Assembly (NCBI GenBank): GCA_025451715.1
Contig: JANWJY010000187.1
Coordinates: 1-6,137 of the forward strand
Origin: Fimbriimonadaceae bacterium
GTDB lineage: Bacteria > Armatimonadota > Fimbriimonadia > Fimbriimonadales > Fimbriimonadaceae
Length of the DNA stretch: 6,137 nt
Direction: 5' to 3'
Made by a program: the position numbers and the translations under genes. The notes beneath the pieces are model-generated. The model was given only the letters and a program-made list of their open reading frames with translations, was not told the DNA's origin and did not search any database. How positions within the stretch are numbered: the stretch's first letter is position 1; the number at the start of each line of letters is the position of its first letter. Below are positions 1 through 5,575 of this stretch, one piece after another.

Positions 1-805
1 CCCTACGACGACCCCTAAGGGAAGCGGCCACTCCAGCGCGAACGTTGCGATTCGCAAGGCGCTCGACCTCTTTGCAAACGTCCGACCCGCCAAGACTCTG
101 CCTGGTGTCAGAGGGCCGTTCGCAAACATGGACGTGGACATCATTATCGTCCGCGAGAACACCGAAGACCTTTACGCAGGGCTCGAGTACCAGCCTCACC
201 CCGACGTCGCGCAGTCGATCAAAGTCATCACGCGACAGGGTTCTCGCCGCCTGTTCAAGTACGCTTATGAGATGGCGCGGCTCCAGGGCAGAAAGCGCAT
301 GACTGTGGTCCACAAGGCGAACATCATGAAGCTCTCCGACGGCCTGTTCCTTGAAGAGTTCTACAACGTCGCAAAGGAGAACCCCGACTTTGAATCCGAC
401 GACATCCTCGTCGACAACTGCTGCATGCAGCTTGTGACGCGGCCACAGCAGTTCGACGTGCTCGTGACCGAGAACCTCTATGGCGACATCATCAGCGATC
501 TTTGCGCAGGGTTGGTCGGTGGCCTCGGGCTCGCTCCCGGCGCAAACATCGGGGTGCACTGCGCGGTTTTCGAGGCTGTACACGGCTCTGCGCCGGACAT
601 CGCGGGCAAGGGCGTCGCAAACCCGACAGCTCTTCTCCTGAGCGCGGTCATGATGCTGCGGCACCTCGGGCACGCCGAGCAGGCCGACAGGATCATGAAC
701 TCTGTGCTGCGTGTGTGCCAGGACGGCAAGTGCCTCACCGTCGACCTCGGCGGAAAGGCGAACACCGGCGAGTACACCAAGGAAGTCATAGCCTGCGCGT
801 CGTAA
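1..805 (+). CDS. NAD-dependent isocitrate dehydrogenase, 5'-truncated by window edge
   Basis: This enzyme of the isocitrate/isopropylmalate dehydrogenase family would oxidatively decarboxylate isocitrate to 2-oxoglutarate in the cytoplasmic TCA cycle. The reading frame is already open at base 2 and runs 267 codons to TAA at 803-805, so the N-terminus lies outside the window. Numbering from base 2, the substrate-binding pattern SxNxxxR is at 12-18, followed by Arg28. RENTEDLYAG (51-60) holds the conserved Arg51 and Tyr58. VHKAN carries the catalytic Lys105. Metal-binding Asp candidates are Asp138 (in VDN) and Asp162/Asp166 (in ENLYGDIISD). The coenzyme loop reads HGSAPDIAGKGVANPTA; its Asp is typical of NAD-type members, where NADP-type enzymes have Lys-Tyr. 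The following ALLLSAVMMLRHLG and the C-terminal DLGGKANTGEYT resemble IDH3-type isocitrate dehydrogenases more than LeuB. Isopropylmalate or homoisocitrate dehydrogenase remains a less likely alternative. The next gene starts 25 bases downstream on the same strand. Confidence 0.9.
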   Translation, partial: PTTTPKGSGHSSANVAIRKALDLFANVRPAKTLPGVRGPFANMDVDIIIVRENTEDLYAGLEYQPHPDVAQSIKVITRQGSRRLFKYAYEMARLQGRKRMTVVHKANIMKLSDGLFLEEFYNVAKENPDFESDDILVDNCCMQLVTRPQQFDVLVTENLYGDIISDLCAGLVGGLGLAPGANIGVHCAVFEAVHGSAPDIAGKGVANPTALLLSAVMMLRHLGHAEQADRIMNSVLRVCQDGKCLTVDLGGKANTGEYTKEVIACAS

Positions 806-830
806 AGCTAAACTGTTCCTGAAGCCGCAG

Positions 831-1856
831 ATGCACGAACAGGAACGCTCGCTCTCAGGGCCACAGAACCGCGAATCCGTGCGCGAGGGCCGCCCGTCCG
901 ACCCTTCGTCTTCAGGCGCCGCAGGGCTCGAGACCCAGTCCGAGCACGTCTCCGTCGCGACGATCGAGAAACCGAAGCGCGTGCTCGTCACCGGCGGGCA
1001 CGGGATGCTGGGCTCTGACCTCGTCATCGAGCTCCAAGGGCGGGGATGGACCGTCACAGCGCCCACGATCAAAGAGCTCGACCTCCGACAGAAAGGCCAC
1101 CTAGAGAGCCTGCGCAAACGCGACTTTGGAAACCTCGACTGGGTCGTCAACTGCGCCGCCTACACTGACGTCGACAAGGCGGAAGCGGAGTTTTTCGACG
1201 CGCACCAGGTTAATGGCGTAGCTCCGGGCGCGCTCGCTTTCATCTGCGAGAAGAACGAGTGGCGGTTCCTGCACGTCAGTACCGATTTCGTGTTCGACGG
1301 CCGTTCAACTGAGCCGTATACTGAGAAGCACTTGACCGTCCCAGAGGGGAAGTACGGCGTCACGAAGCTCATGGGCGAGAAGAACGCAATCGAGAACCAC
1401 GCTCGGACGGTAATCGCGCGCACGGCCTGGCTATTCGGCCCACACGGTAGGTCGTTTCCCCGCACGATCATCAAGGCATGGCTGGAGGGGAAGGACCTGA
1501 AGGTCGTGAACGACCAGACCGGGTCGCCCACGTACACGGCCGACCTCGCGCGCGTGCTCGCCGACCTGGTTCTGCACGACGTTGAGGGTGGCGTCTATCA
1601 CACTGCCGGGCCGGACGCGATGACGTGGCACGACCTCGCGAGCATTGCGATTGAGACATACCGCGACGCCGTGCTAGGGCAACCGAGAGAGGTAAGGATC
1701 GAGCCGGTGCCATCATCGGCATGGCCGACGCCGGCTAAGCGTCCAGCGTACAGCGTGCTGAGCTTTGAGAAGACGGCTGCGCTCGGGATCCAGCCCATGC
1801 GCTCAACGCCGGCGGCAATGCTCGACTTCTGCATGCGCCTTCCGAAGGCGCTCTGA
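831..1856 (+). CDS. rmlD: dTDP-4-dehydrorhamnose reductase (RmlD-like)
   Basis: This extended short-chain dehydrogenase/reductase (341 aa) would reduce dTDP-4-dehydro-L-rhamnose to dTDP-L-rhamnose, the last step in making this cell-surface sugar donor. The Rossmann motif TGGHGMLG is at 54-61. NCAAYTDVDKAE (107-118), STDFVFDG (150-157) with the catalytic-type Thr151, and the YxxxK pair Tyr175/Lys179 in YGVTKLMGE follow. DQTGSPT (228-234) and the late RPAYSVL segment are also family signatures. The usual Tyr in STDYVFDG is Phe here, but this is not the catalytic Tyr. Family members are usually near 280-300 aa and start directly at the first beta strand. This one has about 48 extra polar, Ser/Glu/Arg-rich residues. 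No Shine-Dalgarno sequence is obvious before the ATG. GTG at 879 or GTG at 981 (inside RVLVTGG) are alternative starts. No rmlA, rmlB or rmlC is in view, so a related sugar reductase such as a spore-coat or SAM-pathway homologue cannot be excluded. Confidence 0.88.
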   Translation: MHEQERSLSGPQNRESVREGRPSDPSSSGAAGLETQSEHVSVATIEKPKRVLVTGGHGMLGSDLVIELQGRGWTVTAPTIKELDLRQKGHLESLRKRDFGNLDWVVNCAAYTDVDKAEAEFFDAHQVNGVAPGALAFICEKNEWRFLHVSTDFVFDGRSTEPYTEKHLTVPEGKYGVTKLMGEKNAIENHARTVIARTAWLFGPHGRSFPRTIIKAWLEGKDLKVVNDQTGSPTYTADLARVLADLVLHDVEGGVYHTAGPDAMTWHDLASIAIETYRDAVLGQPREVRIEPVPSSAWPTPAKRPAYSVLSFEKTAALGIQPMRSTPAAMLDFCMRLPKAL

Positions 1857-1984
1857 CACATTCTTCTTTTGAACCTGAAAACGGTGAAAAAACGGCCGTC
1901 ATCGATAGGCTAAAACGGAAAGTAAGCGGACCCTTCGGACAAGTCTGTCCGAAGGGTCCGAAGTTTGCGGCCACTGCGTGGAGC
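1857..1984. other. convergent intergenic region with A-tract repeats
   Basis: These 128 bases separate two genes that point at each other. Besides the hairpin listed separately, they hold three copies of AAAACGG, at 1878-1884, 1889-1895 and 1912-1918. Read on the minus strand these are CCGTTTT blocks lying just beyond the hairpin. No open reading frame with a start and ribosome binding site is convincing here. Confidence 0.6.
1927..1960. terminator. perfect 15-bp hairpin, probable terminator between convergent genes
   Basis: The arms 1927-1941 and 1946-1960 (CGGACCCTTCGGACA and its exact reverse complement) form 15 uninterrupted pairs around the loop AGTC. The hairpin lies 24 bases past the stop of the minus-strand YHS gene and 70 bases past the stop of rmlD. 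On the minus strand the stem is followed by CTTACTTTCCGTTTT, which is U-rich though interrupted. On the plus strand only AAGTTTG follows. It therefore looks like a better terminator for the minus-strand genes, and may act weakly or only as an RNA 3'-end protector for rmlD. Confidence 0.7.
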
Positions 1985-2554
1985 TTAGCCCTTCTTCTGA
2001 GCGATCGCCTTCGGGTCGGCGATGGCCTTGCCCGCGTACTTCTCCGGATCCTTTATGAACGCCGGCTCGCAGCCCGCGCAGCAGATGTAGTAGCGCACAT
2101 CCTTGTAGTCGACGTAGCTGCTTGCCTTGGAATAGGTAGCAACCTTCTCGCCCATTACGGGGCAAGTCAGGCTCTCCTTCTTCGGGACCGCCGCATACTT
2201 CTTGCTGTCCTTGTTGAACGTCGCGAGATTCTCGGCGCTCTCGAAGTAGTATCGGGAGCCCATGAAGTCTGCGCTGCCCTTCGACTTCTCGGCTGTGACC
2301 CGGTTCCGAGACACCGGATCGAAGAGGGACGCGCCGTAGGCGGAAGTGTTCTTCTCGTTCTTCTTGATCGCCGCCTTCGGGTCGCTGGAGAAACTGACGT
2401 CGCATCCGCCGCAGCAGAAGCCGTAGCTCTTGCCTGCGTACTCAACGATCGGCGAGTCTTTGGAAACAGGGCTGCCCATCATGGGGCAGACAAGCGGCTT
2501 GTCTTCGACCGTCAGGCCGAATCCAATCGCGAGGGCTATCGAAGTGACTAACAT
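1985..2554 (-). CDS. probable exported protein with YHS/TRASH-like metal-binding repeats
   Basis: This 189-aa protein has no symbol I recognise. After a short hydrophobic N-terminus (residues 2-15, signal-peptide-like but with no basic residue before it) come three related repeats of about 45-50 residues. Repeat 1 (about 20-62) has CPMMG with Cys23 and FCCGGC with Cys47, Cys48 and Cys51. Repeat 3 (about 128-174) has CPVMG with Cys131 and ICCAGC with Cys158, Cys159 and Cys162, then FIKDPEKY. Repeat 2 (about 76-120) keeps the same frame (FDPVS, MGSRYYFES, then a KKY ending) but has no cysteine. This is the YHS/TRASH heavy-metal-binding pattern, so binding of copper, zinc or a similar metal outside the cytoplasm is inferred. 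No redox or transport domain is present. The start is firm: an in-frame TAG lies 12 codons upstream with no other start codon between, and AGGA sits 9 bases before the ATG. The gene follows uppS after 82 bases. Confidence 0.8.
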   Translation of the reverse strand: MLVTSIALAIGFGLTVEDKPLVCPMMGSPVSKDSPIVEYAGKSYGFCCGGCDVSFSSDPKAAIKKNEKNTSAYGASLFDPVSRNRVTAEKSKGSADFMGSRYYFESAENLATFNKDSKKYAAVPKKESLTCPVMGEKVATYSKASSYVDYKDVRYYICCAGCEPAFIKDPEKYAGKAIADPKAIAQKKG

Positions 2555-2563
2555 TGCTTCAAA

Positions 2564-2567
2564 TCCT
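2564..2567 (-). promoter_or_regulatory. ribosome binding site (AGGA) of the YHS gene
   Basis: AGGA on the minus strand lies 9 bases before the ATG at 2554 and supports that start. It overlaps the edge of a small 5-bp stem (2566-2570 with 2578-2582, CTGGC/GCCAG, 7-base loop), which could modestly limit ribosome access if it forms. Confidence 0.5.
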
Positions 2568-2587
2568 GGCTGGGGCTGCCAGCTCTA

Positions 2588-2622
2588 TTCTCATTATGTC
2601 CGAGAACACTCGAATCGTTCCA
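2588..2622 (-). promoter_or_regulatory. weak candidate promoter with overlapping dyad before the YHS gene
   Basis: On the minus strand CATAAT (2593-2598) matches five of six bases of the -10 consensus TATAAT. TGGAAC (2617-2622) is a poor -35 match at a spacing of 18. Transcription would begin near 2586, leaving a leader of about 30 bases. An inverted repeat TTCTC-N9-GAGAA (2588-2592 and 2602-2606) flanks the -10 element, as an operator would. Both signals are short enough to arise by chance, so this is a suggestion only. Confidence 0.25.
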
Positions 2623-2636
2623 GCCTGGCCAAGGGA

Positions 2637-3407
2637 CTATTCCCGTTCATTGAGCCCGCCGAACTTGCGGTCGCGGCGCTGGTAGTCCAAAACGCACTGG
2701 ATCAGAGCGTCCTCACCGAACTCGGGCCAGGAGACGTCGGTCACGCAAAGCTCGGCGTAAGCCCCCTGCCAAATGAGGAAGTTGCTCCAGCGCATTTCGC
2801 CTGCCGTCCTTAGGATCACGTCCGGATCTGGGGCGTCGGCAAAGTACATCTGCGCGGAGATGGACTCCTCTGTGATGTCCTCCGGCGCGGCACCCTTGGA
2901 GACCAATGCCCGCACGGCGTCGACGATCTCCCGTCGGCCGCCGTAGTTGATCGCGAGCGTAAACACGATCCCCTTGTTCTGCTTTGTCTTCGTGACTAGG
3001 TCGTTCAGGGCGTCCTGCAACGTGGAAGGAACTTCGTCCAGGCGGCCGATCACCCTCACGCGCACGTCGTTCTCGATTAGACCCTTGAGCTCGTGTCGCG
3101 CAGCCTCCTCGATCAGTTTCATCAGCCCGCCGACCTCGTCCTCGGGCCTACGCCAGTTCTCGGCGGAGAACGCGTACACCGTCAAATACGAGACTCCCAA
3201 TTTGCTCGCGGAGAGCAGAACGTCTTTGAGGGTGCGATAACCCTGACGGTGCCCAACCAGCCGCATCATCCCCTTTGACTTAGCCCATCGGCCGTTGCCG
3301 TCCATGATGATGGCTACGTGAGCAGGAAGCCGTGAGATGTCGACGCCGGCCCCGACGGCCTTCCGCTGGGTCTCGTTCATTCGGTCCGGGGCGGGCGACT
3401 GTGCCAT
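2637..3407 (-). CDS. uppS: undecaprenyl diphosphate synthase (cis-isoprenyl transferase)
   Basis: This 256-aa cytoplasmic enzyme adds isopentenyl units in cis to farnesyl diphosphate to build the C55 lipid carrier needed for peptidoglycan and surface polysaccharides. HVAIIMDGNGRWA (30-42) carries the essential Asp36. GHRQGYRT (52-59), TVYAFSAENWRRP (76-88) and AINYGGRREI (152-161) follow in the usual order. RTAGEMRWSNFLIWQ holds Arg200 and Arg206, and Glu219 is in AYAEL. These line up with Asp26, Arg194, Arg200 and Glu213 of the E. coli enzyme. The C-terminal RDRKFGGL is also typical. The length is normal apart from about 10 extra residues at the N-terminus; Met10 (ATG at 3380) is an alternative start, and neither start has a clear Shine-Dalgarno sequence. 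The gene begins 7 bases after the frr stop, so it is probably translated from the same operon message. A shorter-chain cis-prenyl product cannot be excluded from sequence alone. Confidence 0.95.
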   Translation of the reverse strand: MAQSPAPDRMNETQRKAVGAGVDISRLPAHVAIIMDGNGRWAKSKGMMRLVGHRQGYRTLKDVLLSASKLGVSYLTVYAFSAENWRRPEDEVGGLMKLIEEAARHELKGLIENDVRVRVIGRLDEVPSTLQDALNDLVTKTKQNKGIVFTLAINYGGRREIVDAVRALVSKGAAPEDITEESISAQMYFADAPDPDVILRTAGEMRWSNFLIWQGAYAELCVTDVSWPEFGEDALIQCVLDYQRRDRKFGGLNERE

Positions 3408-3414
3408 CGCTGGA

Positions 3415-3972
3415 CTAAATGTGCATCAGCTCGTCGTCTTTCTTCTTCTGAAGCTCGTGAGCGTGCTCGATGAACTTGTCGGTGATCGCTTGCACTTCCT
3501 TCTCGTAGCGCTTCTCGTCGTCCTCGCCCATCTCTTTCGCTTCCTTCGATTTCTTGAGCTGGTCGATCGCCTCACGTCGCGCGTGGCGGATGGAGACGCA
3601 AGCCTCTTCGGTGCGGTTGTGGACCTGCTTGACGAGGTCTCTGCGCCTGTCCTCCGTCATCTCAGGGAAGATGAGACGGATATTCTGGCCGTCGTTCGTC
3701 GGATTGACTCCCAGGTCGCTCGCCTGGATCGCTTTCTCGATGGGGCCGAGCATGCTCTTGTCGTATGGGCTGAGCATCAGTTGCCGTGGCTCGGGCACGC
3801 TCACCGTCGCGACCTGGCTGACCGGGGTCGGCACGCCATAGTAGTCGATCAGGATCGGTTCGAGCACGAGTGGGTTCGCGCGGCCCGTGCGGATGCGCGC
3901 AAAGTCGTGCTGCATGGCCTCTGTGGCCTTCTTCATCAAGTCTTCTGCGTGTTTTACGGCTTCGTGAGTCAT
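3415..3972 (-). CDS. frr: ribosome recycling factor
   Basis: The protein splits post-termination ribosomes together with EF-G in the cytoplasm. Starting at ATG 3972 gives 185 aa, the same length as E. coli RRF, and the RTGRANP motif then falls at 28-34 in the same register as E. coli. YYGVPTPVSQVA (44-55) forms part of the conserved hinge and domain II region. The key Arg132 of the third helix is present in HARREAID. The C-terminal half is rich in Glu and Lys, as expected for the long coiled-coil domain. A longer reading from GTG 3984 (189 aa) is possible, but AAGGTG lies 9 bases before the ATG and overlaps that GTG, so the ATG is preferred. With this start the gene is 4 bases after the pyrH stop. 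Confidence 0.95.
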   Translation of the reverse strand: MTHEAVKHAEDLMKKATEAMQHDFARIRTGRANPLVLEPILIDYYGVPTPVSQVATVSVPEPRQLMLSPYDKSMLGPIEKAIQASDLGVNPTNDGQNIRLIFPEMTEDRRRDLVKQVHNRTEEACVSIRHARREAIDQLKKSKEAKEMGEDDEKRYEKEVQAITDKFIEHAHELQKKKDDELMHI

Positions 3973-3976
3973 CGTG

Positions 3977-4702
3977 TCATTCACCTTGGACCCTGGTTCC
4001 GATCTTTTCGCCCTTCGCTGCTTTCAGGATGCTGCCTTCTGCGAGCAAGTCGAGCACGATGATCGGGAGGTCGTTCTCTTGGCACATCGTGAACGCGGTC
4101 ATGTCCATGACGGCGAGCCTCTTCGAGAGCACTTCCGAATACCCGATCACGTCGAACTTAGTGGCGTCCTTGTGCTTCTTCGGGTCCTTGTCGTACACGC
4201 CGTCAACCTTCGTCGCTTTGACGAGCAGGTCGGCGTCGATCTCTAGTGCGCGCAACACCGCGGCGGTGTCGGTCGTGAAGTATGGGTTGCCGGTGCCTCC
4301 AGCGAGGACCACGACGCGCCCTTTCTCCATGTGCCGCACTGCGCGGCGACGGATGACCGGCTCGCAGACCTCTTGGATTCCGATCGCGCTCTGCACCCGC
4401 GTCTGCACGCCGTGGCGTTCGATGGCCGCCTGGAGCGCGAGCGCGTTCGTCACGGTCCCTAGCATCCCCATGTGGTCGGCCACGGTCCTGTCGAGCCCGC
4501 CAGCCGCACTGAACACCTCACCTCGTATGAAGTTTCCGCCGCCCACGACGATCGCCACTTGTGTACCGACGTCGTGCACTGCGACGATCTCCCTCGCGAT
4601 GTAGTCGAGTGTGTCCGTATCGAGCCCAAAGCCCTTGCCTCCGGCGAGGGCCTCGCCGGAGATCTTGAGCATGATCCTCGGATATCGCACGGGCTCGCTC
4701 AT
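3977..4702 (-). CDS. pyrH: UMP kinase
   Basis: This 241-aa member of the amino acid kinase family phosphorylates UMP to UDP with ATP, feeding pyrimidine nucleotide and UDP-sugar synthesis in the cytoplasm. KISGEAL (13-19) forms the N-terminal phosphate-binding strand and loop. GGGNFIRG (54-61) and DHMGMLGTVTNALALQ (76-91) form the UMP site region. GGTGNPYFTTDTAA (135-148) and KATKVDGVYDKDPKK (162-176) form the nucleotide-binding region. Length is normal for bacterial PyrH, a hexamer usually controlled allosterically by GTP and UTP; that control is family knowledge and not visible here. MGMLGT has Gly where Ala is more usual. The ATG is 3 bases after the tsf stop and is preceded only by a weak purine stretch (AGAAGAG), so coupling to tsf translation is likely. 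Confidence 0.96.
   Translation of the reverse strand: MSEPVRYPRIMLKISGEALAGGKGFGLDTDTLDYIAREIVAVHDVGTQVAIVVGGGNFIRGEVFSAAGGLDRTVADHMGMLGTVTNALALQAAIERHGVQTRVQSAIGIQEVCEPVIRRRAVRHMEKGRVVVLAGGTGNPYFTTDTAAVLRALEIDADLLVKATKVDGVYDKDPKKHKDATKFDVIGYSEVLSKRLAVMDMTAFTMCQENDLPIIVLDLLAEGSILKAAKGEKIGTRVQGE
3982..3987 (-). promoter_or_regulatory. ribosome binding site (AAGGTG) that fixes the frr start
   Basis: AAGGTG on the minus strand, within the last codons of pyrH, is 9 bases upstream of ATG 3972. It includes the GTG at 3984 that would otherwise serve as an earlier start, so the site argues for the shorter, family-length protein. Confidence 0.6.
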
Positions 4703-4705
4703 CGA

Positions 4706-5575
4706 CTACTCTTCTGCGGCCCCAGTCCCAACCCCTAGGAGCCGGTATGCGATGACAGTGATCTTGGACTCCTTCGCATAGTCAGAGACCTTCTTCTTCG
4801 TGTCGTCATAGAACGGCTGTTCGAGCAGCACTTGTGACTGGAAGTACTCCTTGTTCACGCGTCCTTGCGCGATCTTCTCCGCAACGTCTGCTGGCTTTCC
4901 GTCATTGATCGCCCTCTGCGTCTCGGTCTTGATCTCATGGTCGATCACCGCTTGGGGAACGTCCTCTCGTGTCAGAAACGTGGGAGGGAACGCGACGACC
5001 TGGATTGCCACTTTGAACGCGGCATCGGCGTTGTCGCCGGTGTACTCGACGTACGAAGCGAGCTTGCCCGTGTTCGTGTGGTTGTATACAGCGATCTTCG
5101 CGTCGTGCTTTGCCGCAATCGCCACGGCGTGGGGGATGCGGATGTTCTCCCGAATCTTCGCGACCGCCTCGGTCGCGTGCTCGTCGAGCGACTTTCCGCC
5201 GACCTTCGACTCTCCCGAAAGCTCGTGAACTTCGCCAGCGGGGACCGAAGTCTCGCTCAGGATCCCCTCGGCGATCGACTTGACGAGCGCCTTGAAGTCC
5301 TCGTTGCGCGCGACGAAGTCCGTCTCGCACTCGACGACGACACCCGCGGCCTTCGTGCCTTCGGCGTTCACAACTACGAGCGCGAGGCCCTCGCTGGTCG
5401 AGCGGCCCGCGCGCTTTGCGGCGGCGGCCTGTCCCGACTCCCGCAGGATCTGTTTCGCCTTCTCGAAGTCGCCGCCGGCCTCGACGAGAGCCTTTTTGCA
5501 CTCCATCATCGGCGCGTCGGTCTCGTCGCGCAGCTTCTTCACGAGCGCAGCGTCGATCTTCACGTCCGTGCTCAT
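4706..5575 (-). CDS. tsf: translation elongation factor Ts
   Basis: The 289-aa nucleotide exchange factor releases GDP from EF-Tu during translation. The N-terminal UBA-like domain (about 8-55) contains LRDETDAPMMECKKAL, the family's first signature. The second signature, CETDFVARNEDF (83-94), includes the TDFV motif at 85-88 that contacts EF-Tu. A two-part core follows, with the typical IPHAVAIAA and AFPPTFLTREDVP segments, and then a C-terminal region with NKEYFQSQVLLEQPF. Length is close to the 283 aa of E. coli. The start codon overlaps the rpsB stop in ATGA (5572-5575), and GGAGG lies 10 bases upstream inside rpsB, so the start is well supported and translation is probably coupled to S2. 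Confidence 0.96.
   Translation of the reverse strand: MSTDVKIDAALVKKLRDETDAPMMECKKALVEAGGDFEKAKQILRESGQAAAAKRAGRSTSEGLALVVVNAEGTKAAGVVVECETDFVARNEDFKALVKSIAEGILSETSVPAGEVHELSGESKVGGKSLDEHATEAVAKIRENIRIPHAVAIAAKHDAKIAVYNHTNTGKLASYVEYTGDNADAAFKVAIQVVAFPPTFLTREDVPQAVIDHEIKTETQRAINDGKPADVAEKIAQGRVNKEYFQSQVLLEQPFYDDTKKKVSDYAKESKITVIAYRLLGVGTGAAEE

Noticed and set aside
126..128. ATG at 128 as the start of the isocitrate dehydrogenase
   Set aside because: The same frame is open to base 2 and encodes the conserved SxNxxxR substrate-binding segment upstream of this ATG.
2633..2644. Short GGGA-loop-TCCC hairpin over the uppS stop codon
   Set aside because: Only 4 base pairs with no T-run after it, so it is too weak to call a terminator.
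2430..2813. A 127-codon plus-strand frame crossing the uppS-YHS gap
   Set aside because: It overlaps the ends of two well-supported minus-strand genes, and no motif is visible in it. The gap itself is better explained as a promoter and leader.
3337..4062. A 241-codon plus-strand reading frame opposite frr
   Set aside because: It mirrors frr and spills into the neighbouring genes, has no family signature, and has the skewed composition expected of an antisense shadow.
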